DNA of 64,000 bases from Luidia sarsii (Eukaryota; Echinodermata; Asteroidea; Paxillosida; Luidiidae), in NCBI GenBank assembly GCA_949987565.1, contig OX465117.1:6634621-6698620 (forward strand), written 5' to 3'. Below are positions 10,776 through 22,100 of this stretch, piece by piece. Every line of letters begins with the position of its first letter. The stretch's first letter is position 1. A program made the translations under genes and the position numbers. Under the pieces are notes generated by a model. It was not told where the DNA came from, did not search any database, and saw nothing but the letters and a program-made list of their open reading frames with translations.

Positions 10776-13074
10776 TGACAAGGTTCGAGGTACCGAGCTA
10801 TATCGTTTTTGAACCCGTGGCCGTGGCCCAGCACCAAAGCACGAAGCCACCGCGGTCGCCCTGCTCACATGGCCGGTGGGTCACTCTGATTATCAAGCTG
10901 CGCTTTACGTCAACTCTCACGAACTTGGGAAATTGTAAAAATTGGCCCGTCTGGAACTAGTCGGATCCCCCATTCGTAACGAATCGTTCAGCATTATTTT
11001 TCAGGTAAAATAAGCAGAATATTTCAAACATTATAACTCGTAGATGTGTTGGGAAATTTTTTTAAGTCAAAAAAGTCGGTGATGATACAAATTTCAATCT
11101 TGAAAAGGTTGGGTAGCAACGAATGTGAATTCCCAAATCTACCGCGTATGCACTTCCCCAATCTACCGCGTGATAAGTGAGATATGATGAGCACTAACTT
11201 ATCTTAGAGTATACGAGTGAAAACCGCTCCCGTTTTTCGAAGGCTAGCCTGAAATGAGATGTACGCCGGCTTCTCCGCCGAGGTGTACCGGTACGGGTAT
11301 AGCCACAGTCGTCGCCGCGGTACGATCATGACACGTAACTAATAATGTTGTCGTCCCACGGGACCCTATATTTTTAGGGATCCTGGTGACATTTATGTTG
11401 CAACCACCCGTTGCACAAGACCGTGGCATTGTTCAAATTATAAAGGGAACTCAACAAATCGACAAAGTACGCAGGAAACTGTGATGGCACGAGTATAGTA
11501 CAGATCCGTGTTATGTAGTGCGTGTATTTCCTGATTAGGTGTTTTGTTTTCTCCTAGTGTTTAGATTGTGCATCGGGGTCATTAACATAATATACACAAA
11601 GGGCCTAATGAGAGTTTCAGTGTATACTCTGTTTTAAACATTTTGTTTATAGCACATCCATATGTGCATTATGGATACTTTTTGCAATTCAAAACGGACA
11701 GATGAGGAATGATCTAGTTCTGTATATGGCGTGCAAAGTTCACATTTAATCCAGAATAGGCCTTAGAGATAGTTCCATGAGAAATATAGAAGTAAAGAAA
11801 TCTCTATGAGAAATAGAGTTATAGCTATCAGAAATGGAAAGGTGTGTAAACTCAATGGCCAATTTATGTATTCTTCTGCGGTGTACAGCCTTGGTTACAT
11901 CGCACAGAATGACATATTAAAGCAATGTCAAAGTAAACAAAAGGTTCGCACGCCATAGCTCTATGTGTTATTGTTGTACCCACGCTCGGTACCACTCTTA
12001 ATGAGACGCTGAACAAAAGAGTCCATTCCAGGCTGGGTGAGGATATTCTGGCAGCCGCGTGTATTATTATCATGACTCCCCTCGGGGAATCCCGCTGCTC
12101 ATTTGTGGCCGAGGTTTGGAGTCATGCGATCATGGCTCCTCTCGATCACAAGCCCTCCCTCTCCCCCACCCCACCGTCAGTTTATACTCTATGTAGGGGG
12201 TACCTCCGGGAGTATTAACCATGTATAATCAAGTAGTTAGTCTGTATAAACCTATAGCTCCCGGATGGTACTGCCCAGTCTGCCTTGTAAGTCCGAATTA
12301 CTGGAGGTCAGCCCCATACCACAAACAGACAGGCATTAGACTATTCATGTTACCATGGTGGCGGTCTGGTGGGGTGACCTTCAGTAATGCCCTAGGGATA
12401 TGGTAGGGATCTGGTGATGTCCAGGGTGCCATATATATAAGGCACGCCTGCCATATCCTGTTCCTAGGTAAGACCATTTTCATCTTCCTCCACATTTAAG
12501 TCATATTTTCATGGGTTTAGCTGCTGAATAAGACATCAATTATATTATCACCTTTTCCGCGATTTGTCGTAGATTCACCGGGTATATATTTTAGTGTGGG
12601 GTTTAGAGGTTTTGTTGGTGTTTTGGGAGGCATTGTTTCTGGGCTGTGTTTTGAGAATGAAACTCACGTGGCATATGGGCAACTGTGTGTATCGTCCACA
12701 CTGCTTAGAGTGTGGTATGTGCGATAGGCGTGCGTGTTTCGGGAGGGGTTAATGGGTTAATGAGATTTTTACATGACTGGGAATCTACGCGAATAGTTGA
12801 CCATTGATATAATTATAAATATGTGCTTTCTTGAGCGGGCATTATAATTTAATTAATGACCAAAACCGACGCCTGCCATATCCTGTTCCTATGGCCCTCT
12901 CCTGATTAAACCTCCTCCGAGGCAGGGAACGAGAGATTTTGGCAGTCCTCTCCGTCAGAACCTGTGTGTCGTCCCCTCCCCTGACCACGAGGCCCCCTTC
13001 AACGCCCAGCCCCCGATGGGTCCGCCCAGCCCCAGCCCCCCAGAGTCCCAGCACCAGCGGCCCTTTGTGATTAG
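10776..13074. other. No gene seen
   Basis: Mostly AT-rich unique sequence. A short repeat GCCTGCCATATCCTGTTCCT occurs at about 12447 and 12871. A GC-rich, proline-coding patch at 12950-13070 ends in AGTGAGTG, but it has no acceptor that gives a convincing exon and no family I recognise. It directly precedes the tandem units at 13075. Confidence 0.45.
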
Positions 13075-13500
13075 TGAGTGTTTGTGGAATTGTAATTTTA
13101 TTTACCGATGTGTAAAGCATTTTGAGATTTTGAATGTAAAACAGATTATTGAAATTTTTAAATCGCAACTTAAAACCTATCTTTCTAAAAGGCATCATTT
13201 GTAATTTTCTGAAGTGAGAAAATTATTATCTATTTTACCGTTTGTGGTTTTAGGATTACTTAGTGGTGATGGAATTTTACTTTCATTTAGCGATTTGTGA
13301 AGAATTTTGATATTTTGAATGTAAAACAGAATATGGATTTTTTCAATGGCAACTGTTTTTTCTTAACCAGATGGTGAATTGATCATTTATTCTCCCGTTT
13401 GTGGTTTGGTGATTACTTGGTGTTTATGCATTATTCATTAGTGATTTGCAAAGCGTTATGTATTTTGTTAATGTAAAACGCTATACGAAGAATAAATTAT
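13075..13500. repeat. Three diverged tandem units of ~150-190 bp
   Basis: Three successive blocks share the elements GTTTGTGG, then GATTTGTGAAG and TTTTGAATGTAAAACAGA (at about 13107-13143, 13297-13330 and 13450-13481). The last unit ends AAAACGCTATACGAAGAATAAA. The AAAGC/AAAACGCTATA pattern resembles the 3' tails of non-LTR elements, so this may be tandem retroelement tails. Function unknown. Confidence 0.55.
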
Positions 13501-13752
13501 GATTAAATTTGAATTTGAAGCCTTCGCATGAACGATGTGGCTTTGTGGCCAGTCAGGTCAAATCATTGGGCCTTGCAGTTTGCACTGAACTGCCTTTTCG
13601 TTCAGAGTGCGAAACAATTACATAATTTACCAGGGAGCTAGCTTGTCCGGCCCAATCATATCTAGGAATATTCCTTACACTTTTTCATGAAAAAGAGCCC
13701 TGTCTGTACGTTCAATGCACTTCAACAAGGGTTTGTCCAACTTAACATGTAA

Positions 13753-14106
13753 TTAAACCCTACACAACAATTGGTAAGATCGAAAAACAGCTTATGTAGT
13801 TTGAAGATGAGTATGGTAGAAACCTCGCACTGAAATATTTCCGCTTATTCTGAAGGCCAATTTTTGGGAGAAAAGAGTAAAGAAATCGTTTACGTCTCAC
13901 CCCTAGATCTAAACGATTTTTCGGAAGAATTCGTTGAATGCTGCATTTTCGCGAAACAAATGAAGCGGTTTTTCACTATCTTCTCGAGACTCGGTTGGCG
14001 GATTGAGCTGAAATTTTCACAGGTGTGCTATTTCATGCATATGTTGGATCAGACAACGTATGGATGCTATTCTTTGACCTCGACTGATGCTGTGTTATCC
14101 CTTTAA
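13753..14106. mobile_element. TTAA-flanked MITE, family 2
   Basis: Begins TTAAACCCTACACAACAATT and ends TGTGTTATCCCTTTAA. TTAA duplications at both ends and ACAACATTGG-type inverted ends are as expected for non-autonomous piggyBac-like elements. Other copies in the window are at 33257-33632 and, inverted, at 47396-47769 and 63835 onward. They share long conserved stretches, for example GGCGGATTGAGCTGAAATTT. The 80-codon open frame inside is broken in other copies and is not a gene. Confidence 0.75.
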
Positions 14107-16613
14107 CCCTCAAAGAGCCGGGGGCTGATTCCGCCCCCCTGATTTGTTTTTTATATCGTCTCGGTTATTTTTGTCTGCGTGCTGAGGCTTTATTGCTTTT
14201 TGCGCCAGCTTCTAAGGCACAATTTGAAATTTATTAAATTAATTCATTAAATTAGAGGTTCCGTTCTCTGACAATTAACATTTTTCAGGGCCATGGTGTA
14301 GTTTGACGGATTTTTGTTTCCATCGACTAGCACTTCGTAAAAGCATAGCATCCAAAACGCCTATAGTGTATTTTTTCAGGAATTCATTGGCATATTTAGC
14401 TCATTGATGTTGCTGTATGCAATTGTTTTTCTTTGTTTTTCATTATCAATGTAAAATTTATGTATAATTGGGGAAATCCAACAATTAAAAAAAATGAAAA
14501 AAGCAAAAAACGAAATCCAACTTCCCCCCCCCCTTGTGAGAGGGTTAACGAGTATAATTTTACATACTATGGTCAAAATTTACAAGAGACCACTGCAATC
14601 TCTCCCAAATTTGGACGAGGGCCCATATCACACAACGCAACCCATCAATTGGCTGTCGCGCTGCACGCGGAAGTGTCGATCCGTGTACAGTATTTTGTTG
14701 ATCAATTCACATTTGAATGCTTTTCAATGAACAGGTACATCACAAGTACTGAATGGCCCCTGCCAGATGTATTTTCTCCTGTAAAGGGCCCGCTAGACGT
14801 CCTCCAGGGGCCCCCCAAAATCATATGAGATCAATTATTGGATCTGGAAGTACCACGTGAAACCAACTTAAAATGATAATCACCATAAGCACGAAATGGC
14901 CCATGAAAGACCAATTGACTGCTGCAAAATGCACACACCCCCAAATATGACCCCTACTCCCACTTTCTTGCAATAAATTGACCTAGAGTAAACATTAAGA
15001 GTACCGCTTGAAGACGTCCATATTGTGGCGCAATCTCCCGAACCCAGGTCATTCCTCGGGCCGCAGACTAACGAGGCAGTCTTAAGGGTAAGGGTGCAAG
15101 TTCGTTTAGGTGGAAATATACCGCCTGTAAGAGTTGAAAGCTACCTCACACACAGGTCAAGTAAAGGCAACGAACACAAAGTTGTGGAGGACCTCAAGAG
15201 TGATTTATTATTGCCATATAACCAGATAATCAATACAATTGCAATCCCCTGATGCTTACTAGGCTACAATCAAACAGTTGACTTGTGCAATGTGGCTGAC
15301 GTAGTGCGGCGACTGACCGCTTAACCACGCGACACCGTACCAGGCCGCGTATGGAAGACGCAAGGTGAACCCTATTTCGTACCTGCGGCGGGTCTGCTAG
15401 TCAGCCGCACAGCGTAGCGAACGCAGCCTGAGGGAAGACCGGGTCAGCCACACGGTTCGCTGCTATTCACCACGCAGGTGTAAACAACAGAAGCGAACGC
15501 CGACTCCAGTCTACCTCGGCACGCTCAAGCTAGCCAGGCAACACGACACCGCAAACCTCACCACACGGCTTACACGCTCCGTCCAACGGAGACCGTACCG
15601 GTACCTACCCGGTACGCCGGCACACAGCCTAGCGACACCGGTGCACACAGCTTCGGTACCCGGCCACGATGGTGGTTCACCAACTCGTGTCGCCACACCA
15701 GTAAGCCTTACAGTCACCAGACACGAGTAAACTTCACGTCCTTACCTGTGGCACCCTCACCTGGCACCCTTGTCTGTCTGCCCTGCACAACACGCCCGTG
15801 TATGCCCAACCAATCACAAGGCGACTTTCCTTAAGCCCCGCCCCGTGACCTTTGCTCCCCGTTAAAAGCTACACATACAATGTACTAGTCTTTGACTCGA
15901 GTCGCACTTTCGCCACAATATCTTCGTATGATAGGTTACGCACCAAATGCTCATGTGCTCAGATGTCGGTACACGGTTCGTTAGATCTAAATATTCTGGA
16001 CTGCCAGTCTATACAGGCAGACAGGTCAATAACATTTCCTTGTTCAATGCACAAAATAATGCTTAGCTACCCGCGTGTATGCAGGCGATGCATATGCATG
16101 TTGCGTCAATGGTACGCGCGCTTACAATGTAACACGGAGGCGCTCATTCTATCGCTTTCAAAACTGGGCAAAATTGTCAACACGGGTCAACCGCTCTCAA
16201 CCCTCCTCCTTCCACGCTAGCGATATTTTCACCGGGGCACCGGCGAATCCCTCAGTGTGAAAGGAAATTCGAATAGATCACTGGTAGATCACCGGTAGAT
16301 TTTTCGAATTTTTTTAAAGAAGAATGAAATGTTGGCTTATCTGATTGGACGTTAAAAAAAACCTACAATTACCTGTGCTACTCACCTACGAGTTTCAAAA
16401 AGAGGGAAAAATCATGTAATTCGGTGGTCGAATTCGCGTTCCCGCAAACCGCCACCATTTTGAATGGCCCGCCAGTCACTGCGGGGGTATGACAAAGACG
16501 GGCAATGACGGGTATGACAAAGACGTGGAATTCCCGCGGCATTGATGGCAACGCCCCCGAAAATCCACCGGGAACATTCTCGCTAGTATGACAAAACGGT
16601 GTTCGAATCTTAG
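14107..16613. other. No gene seen
   Basis: Unique sequence: AT-rich to about 15000, GC-rich with CpG between 15290 and 15850, then mixed. No frame has a recognisable domain or good splice context. Confidence 0.45.
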
Positions 16614-17808
16614 TTGGATCCACCGTTGGATCCAACGGAGATTCCAACGGTGATTCCAACGGTGATTCCAACGGTGATTCCAATGGTGATTCCAACGGTG
16701 ATTCCAACGGTGATTCCAACGGTGGTTCCAACGGTGATTCCAACGGTGATTCCAACGGTGATTCCAACGGTGATTCCAACGGTGATTCCAACGGTGATTA
16801 CAACGGTGGTTCCAACGGTGGTTCCAACGGTGATTACAACGGTGGTTCCAACGGTGATTCCAACGGTGATTCCAACGGTGATTCCATTTGTGATTCCATT
16901 TGTGATTCCAACGGTGATTCCAACGGTGATTCCAACGGTAATTCCATCGGTGATTCCAACCGTGATTCCAACCGTGGTTCCAATGGTGAATCCAACGGTG
17001 ATTCCAACGGTGATTCCAACGGTGATTCCAATGGTGGTTCCAACGGTGGTTCCAACGGTGGTTCCAACGGTGATTCCAACGGTGATTCCAACGGTGATTC
17101 CAACGGTGGTTCCAACGGTGATTCCAACGGTGGTTCAACGGTGATTCCAACGGTGATTCCATCGGTGATTCCAACCCTGGTTCCAATGGTGGTTCCAACG
17201 GTGATTCCAACCGTGGTTCCAACGGTGATTCCAACGGTGAATCCAACGGTGATTCCAATGGTGGTTCTAACAGTGGTTCCAACGGTGATTCCAACGGTGG
17301 TTCCAACGGTGGTTCCAACGGTGGTTCAACGGTGATTCCAACGGTGATTCCATCGGTGATTCCAACCCTGGTTCCAATGGTGGTTCCAACGGTGATTCCA
17401 ACCGTGGTTCCAACGGTGATTCCAACGGTGAATCCAACGGTGATTCCAATGGTGGTTCTAACAGTGGTTCCAACGGTGATTCCGACGGTGATTCCAACAG
17501 TGGTTCCAACGGTGGTTCCAACGGTGGTTCCAACGGTGATTCCAACGGTGATTCCAACGGTGGTTCCAACGGTGGGTCCAACGATGGTTCCAACGGTGAT
17601 TCCAACGGTGATTCCAACGGTGATTCCAACGGTGATTCCAACGGTGGTTCCAACGGTGGTTCCAACGGTGGTTCCAACGGTGATTCCAACGGTGATTCCA
17701 ACGGTGATTCCAACGGTGATTCCAACGGTGATTCCAACGGTGATTCCAACGGTGATTCCAACGGTGATTCCAGCGGTGGTTCATACGGTGGTTCATACGG
17801 TGGTTCCC
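16614..17808. repeat. 12-bp satellite (ATTCCAACGGTG), ~100 units with higher-order repeat
   Basis: A 1.2-kb array of the 12-mer ATTCCAACGGTG and its GTTCCAACGGTG variant. Within it two 191-bp blocks (17132-17322 and 17323-17513) are identical for about 160 bp, including rare variants such as ACCCTGG, CAGTGG and the one-base-short unit GGTTCAACGG. This marks a recent higher-order duplication. Because the unit is a multiple of three, all frames stay open (VIPT, ESPLE and NHRW peptides). The one-base deletions shift frames, so it is not coding. Confidence 0.95.
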
Positions 17809-18938
17809 CTTTGGGAAGCAGTTTAAAAGGGGCATTAGTTTCAACAGGGGTTGAATGCTTTACACGGGTCGACGCCTTGCACAGATATTGCCGTGTCAAC
17901 AGGTTATAACACGGGCCGGGCCGGAAGATTTTCTTGTAGTGTAAAAAGCCATCTAGGCTATCATGTGATGGCCACCCAAACGATCTCGCGTGACATCGTG
18001 TGGCGTATAATGAGCTACTTCAACGCACGCTTCGTGATGGACTCATCTAGTCATCTGATAATGCGTATGTGGAGTGACGCACTCATTTGCACGGATCGAA
18101 GGCTGGCAGTTTTACGTTGCAATTGTGATGGCGTATTGAGGCATCTACTCCAAACGTTCTTTTCGAGTACGCGGCGTTGAAAATCAAAGTACTATTGTCA
18201 AAATGCATGTCAAAACCAATTTTTATTTTCTTGCATTTTCGGAAAATGTATGTATTAGAGGATCATCTGTCAAAATGAATTTTTCAACAAAATGTCTGTA
18301 AATATTTCACAAAATCTGGGAATTAGTAAATTTGTCGGCACGCCGTGTGCCTGACCTCATGCTTTAGAACTGTTTTTTTTTTTCACGAAAAGTGGTTTTC
18401 CCTACTATGCATTGCCTCACTGTATTTCTCGCGTTGTAACTTTGGATTTCGGCAACGTATGGAAATAATAATCATTGGAAGGCTAATGATGTACTCTTTG
18501 CAGTGTTAGGAATATCTTGAGAACTAAAGCTTGGACGAGAATCCTCATTGTGCTGGACCGGGTCAAAATTATCCTAAGCTGGGTCCAAGTGGCACAATCT
18601 AGATATACGGGTCAAGATAGGAGGCCCATTCGACCTTTGTCTAATGGGGCAACTTTGACAAAATCCGCCCACAAAACCCGCTACTTCAGATGTTGCACGG
18701 GGAGACGCCATAACAGACAACTATATACAGTCTAATCACAATCTCGACCTTCCTTTACAGAAAAAAAACATCGGAGAGCAAACACAACATTATCAGCACA
18801 AAACAGCATAGCCTAATGACGGACGAAGTGGGTCCAATGAGTCCGCAAACTTGCGTGGTATCTCGCCCTATTAATTATTGTTGCTGATATAGACTTCATA
18901 GAGCAATGTCCACGGTAGGCGAAGACAACCCCGTGGCC
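17809..18938. other. No gene; upstream region of the secreted-protein gene
   Basis: Unique sequence. The segment 18180-18500 has weak resemblance (GGAAAATGTATGTATTAGAG) to the interior of the TATGTGACCCGG MITEs at 27.7 and 40.9 kb and may be a decayed relative. Nothing coding seen. Confidence 0.4.
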
Positions 18939-18946
18939 TATATAAA
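18939..18946 (+). promoter_or_regulatory. TATA box of the secreted NTF2-like gene
   Basis: TATATAAA, 145 bases before the exon 1 ATG. Transcription would be expected to start near 18970, giving a 5' leader of about 120 nt. It is the only good TATA box in the proper position upstream of this exon. Confidence 0.6.
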
Positions 18947-19090
18947 CTCGACTCCTGGATGAGAACAAGTTATAGACCGACCCCCATCATCCCTGAAGAG
19001 AAAATCTCGGCCGACAACAACTGTGCACGTATTTTAGGATCGAGCGATCGCCCAATTACAGGTATCAGTGTGCGGCAGAAAGTTGCCACC

Positions 19091-19172
19091 ATGTATCGGT
19101 GCTTGATTGTGCTTCTTACGTGCGGGCTTGGATTGACGACAGCCGCCGCCATCCAAGACGATATGGACAGCG
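19091..19172 (+). CDS. Secreted NTF2-like gene exon 1 (signal peptide)
   Basis: The ATG sits in an ideal context (GCCACCATGT). 82 nt encode the signal peptide and IQDDMDS, then leave one base open before the donor GTAAGT. The first G joins with AT of exon 2 to make Asp. Confidence 0.82.
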
Positions 19173-22100
19173 GTAAGTAGCCCCGAACAAGAGCATGATT
19201 ATACTGAACCCTATTCGTCCCAATTCCCTATAATGATGCATCCTCTTTTTCTCAAGCAATGGAAAATGTTACGCAATGTTTTAAAGGCCCAATACAACAT
19301 TGGGCAGATCGGAAAACGTCGATGTTCACATTATTTCCTTCTGATTTACACGGTTCGTATACAGATGGTCATGATAATTATAATCCTCATGTTCAAATCT
19401 TACGGTCTGGGATGCTGTACTTTTCGAGAAATCTTTACTCAATCATCGACAAAATAGTTTATTACTAGCGAGTGATAAACTAGTTATTGTATTACATTAC
19501 AGAACGGTGCGAAAACCGTGACGGTTTTTTGCGTTTTTCTATTTTTTCAGAGCTACCATTTGAGCTGAAACCTTCCCGGGATTTCGTTTTTGGAATGTTT
19601 AAGGGTTCAACATACAAACTGTGGCAATCGTTGGACTTTTACCAATGTTGTATAGGGCCTTAACGAAACCTTTGTGACCAACGTTAGTCAGTTATATCAA
19701 TCGAGGGCCCTAATGAGTCAATAGACGCCCAATTAATGAGGGTTTCAACAAGTGTTTGAATCCATGCTCGATGTGATAAACACTGAGTGCTCAGTGCTTT
19801 GTCCGATGCCTGTTGAAAAAAATCAGGCGGCTCGGGCGGAGATTCGCGCCGCGCTTTCTAGTGCAGACGACGTCTTAATAACCACTTGATCGCTGGTCGA
19901 GGTCATGTGGCGGATTCAAATATTGTATAGCGGCGGGTACCGAGTTGCCTCATAGACATAACATGATGTTTGCGTCGAGGAGAATGTAATTCAATGAGGG
20001 TTTTCACGTCGAGCAGGGCAAACCTCACTGGATTACAATCTCCTCGACGTAAACATCATGTTATATTTTTGATCGTTCATCCGACACTCCAAACATAATA
20101 TAATATTATTAAGAGTTTGATTTGGACTGAGGCAATCCCAAAGCTGAGCATAAATTGACCCATGTTACCAGGTGACATTCCAACTCAGTCCCTCCAGACG
20201 TGGCCACTTTGGACGAACAGTCCTCCTTCACTCCAAACTTAGCCTACCTCCTGGGTTTCCTAAACCCGTGGCGTCCACTCTCACATGCAATGACGCACTG
20301 GGAACTAACACCTCTCGACAAGTTACAAAGAGCAGAATCACGTGCACGCTCCTATTGTCACGCGTGGCAAGGAAACGTATATTTTTTTTTAGGAAGGTTA
20401 GGGGCAATTATTATAAATGGGGTGTCGTAAACTTAATGGGGTGTCGTAATTTTCTTTCAAAACAATTTGAAACCCGTTTGTGATAATTTATGAAAATTGC
20501 CCCTAACCCTCCCACGAAAAAAAATACGCGGGCAGGACGACGAACCTCCGTGCTCCGTTGCTCTCCACACGACATATAAGCACTAGTGATAGTTGTATAG
20601 GCCTGTAGGCGGTCAGAGTACACATTGCCCGACACGTCCAGTCTGACCGTCTCTTTTCAGAGCCATTCTCCATCTGAGAGGAGGTGACTTGAAGGTTTGC
20701 ATGCTGAAAAAACTTAGTGGAAGGTTTGCGGTGACAGCATGCGTGTATATCTTCTTTACCGGCTCTTTTCAGAGCCACACTTCTTGGAAGAGAAGACATA
20801 CATGGCGTCAACGCAAACCCTCCACTCAGATGACTTGAGCACTTTTCAGACGACGCTGAAAAGACTCGCAAGGCTTGAGAGAGAATTTAGCGAATAGCAT
20901 GGGACGTTGTACAATAAACAGTTCCGATCCCTTCACGTGAAAAAATCCTCCGCCAGCGGATGATTTGGCGGAGGTCCAGAGGTCTGTCACTCTCAAGCAT
21001 TGGTGACCTTTCACACGATGGCACGTTTGTAAGATTTCTCATGCATGATAAATGTTCTCAAACCTTGTGAGTTATATTCAGCATCGTCTGAAATGCATTT
21101 ACATAGTGCTTGCCACTTTGTGCTTTCACCATGCGAAGCTTATCAGCCGACCCTGCTTGAAAACGCTGAACCATTAACCATTGCCCACCATTTTGTTACT
21201 GTGTGAATTATTTGACCCTGTATCATGGTAGTTTGCTGCTACCTTATGGTGGGGGATATGTACGTGGTTTGCTGGCTTTCATGGAAACAAACCGTACTCT
21301 CAGCACCCCATGAAGTCGTAGGTTGTACGACCTCATTGTACTCTATAGTAAAGGGGTCAAGTAACTTGTAGAAATCCTATAGCGACGCACGGCAGACCGG
21401 TATACAATAATTATACACATTACCAAATGCAATTGCAACTGCCAAAGGAAGATCCAGCTGTGCTGGGTGGCCCAGGCCTTTTGTGCCAGACCATAATGGA
21501 AGGAAACTTCCTCCATGGTGTAACCAATGGAGTCACCACCCATGGTGGATGAGTGGGGATAATTATATGCACGATTGTACAGCGAAGGACGACCGATCAA
21601 GGGTGGCGTTGCACGACCTCGTGGCTAACTATAGCCCCTTCGCGCAAGGCCATTTTCAGTGGCCATGAACGCTATACGTTTGTTTTCTCCAAAACTCGCT
21701 TAACATTCAGGAATAATACATAACGGTTGTTGTGAAGTTAAGAGTACATTAAGTGTACGAGCGAGTCAAACATTTGTCACGACATACAGTTTTGTGGTAT
21801 AGGCTGTAAATAGTTTTTGTTTATAACTTGGACAATTAGTGGTGCACGAATTCGGAGGGCCCGGCCCATAGCAAAACCACCGGCACTCCGAATTCAGAGG
21901 TCCCAGATCGAAGCGGTTAATTGTGAGTAAAGCCCTACGACACTTAAATTGCCAACAATCGCACAGAGCGACGCAATACAGCGGTGTGCATCATGACCAA
22001 CGCAGATTCTGTGGATTTCTCAATTTGTGTCGAGTTTCGAAGCTCTGCGCGACTAGAGTGTGCGTTGTCATTGATCGGCCGGTTTTGCTTTGACTCGTAG

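Noticed and set aside
12950..13075. Proline-rich exon ending at a GTGAGT-like donor
   Set aside because: No acceptor, no family match and several frames equally open; the composition alone is not enough.
13864..14106. 80-codon frame (also 33489-33731)
   Set aside because: Lies inside the family 2 MITE and is not kept open in the other copies.
16378..17899. Long ESPLE, VIPTV and NHRW repeat proteins
   Set aside because: All frames of a 12-bp satellite are open by arithmetic; single-base unit deletions break each of them.
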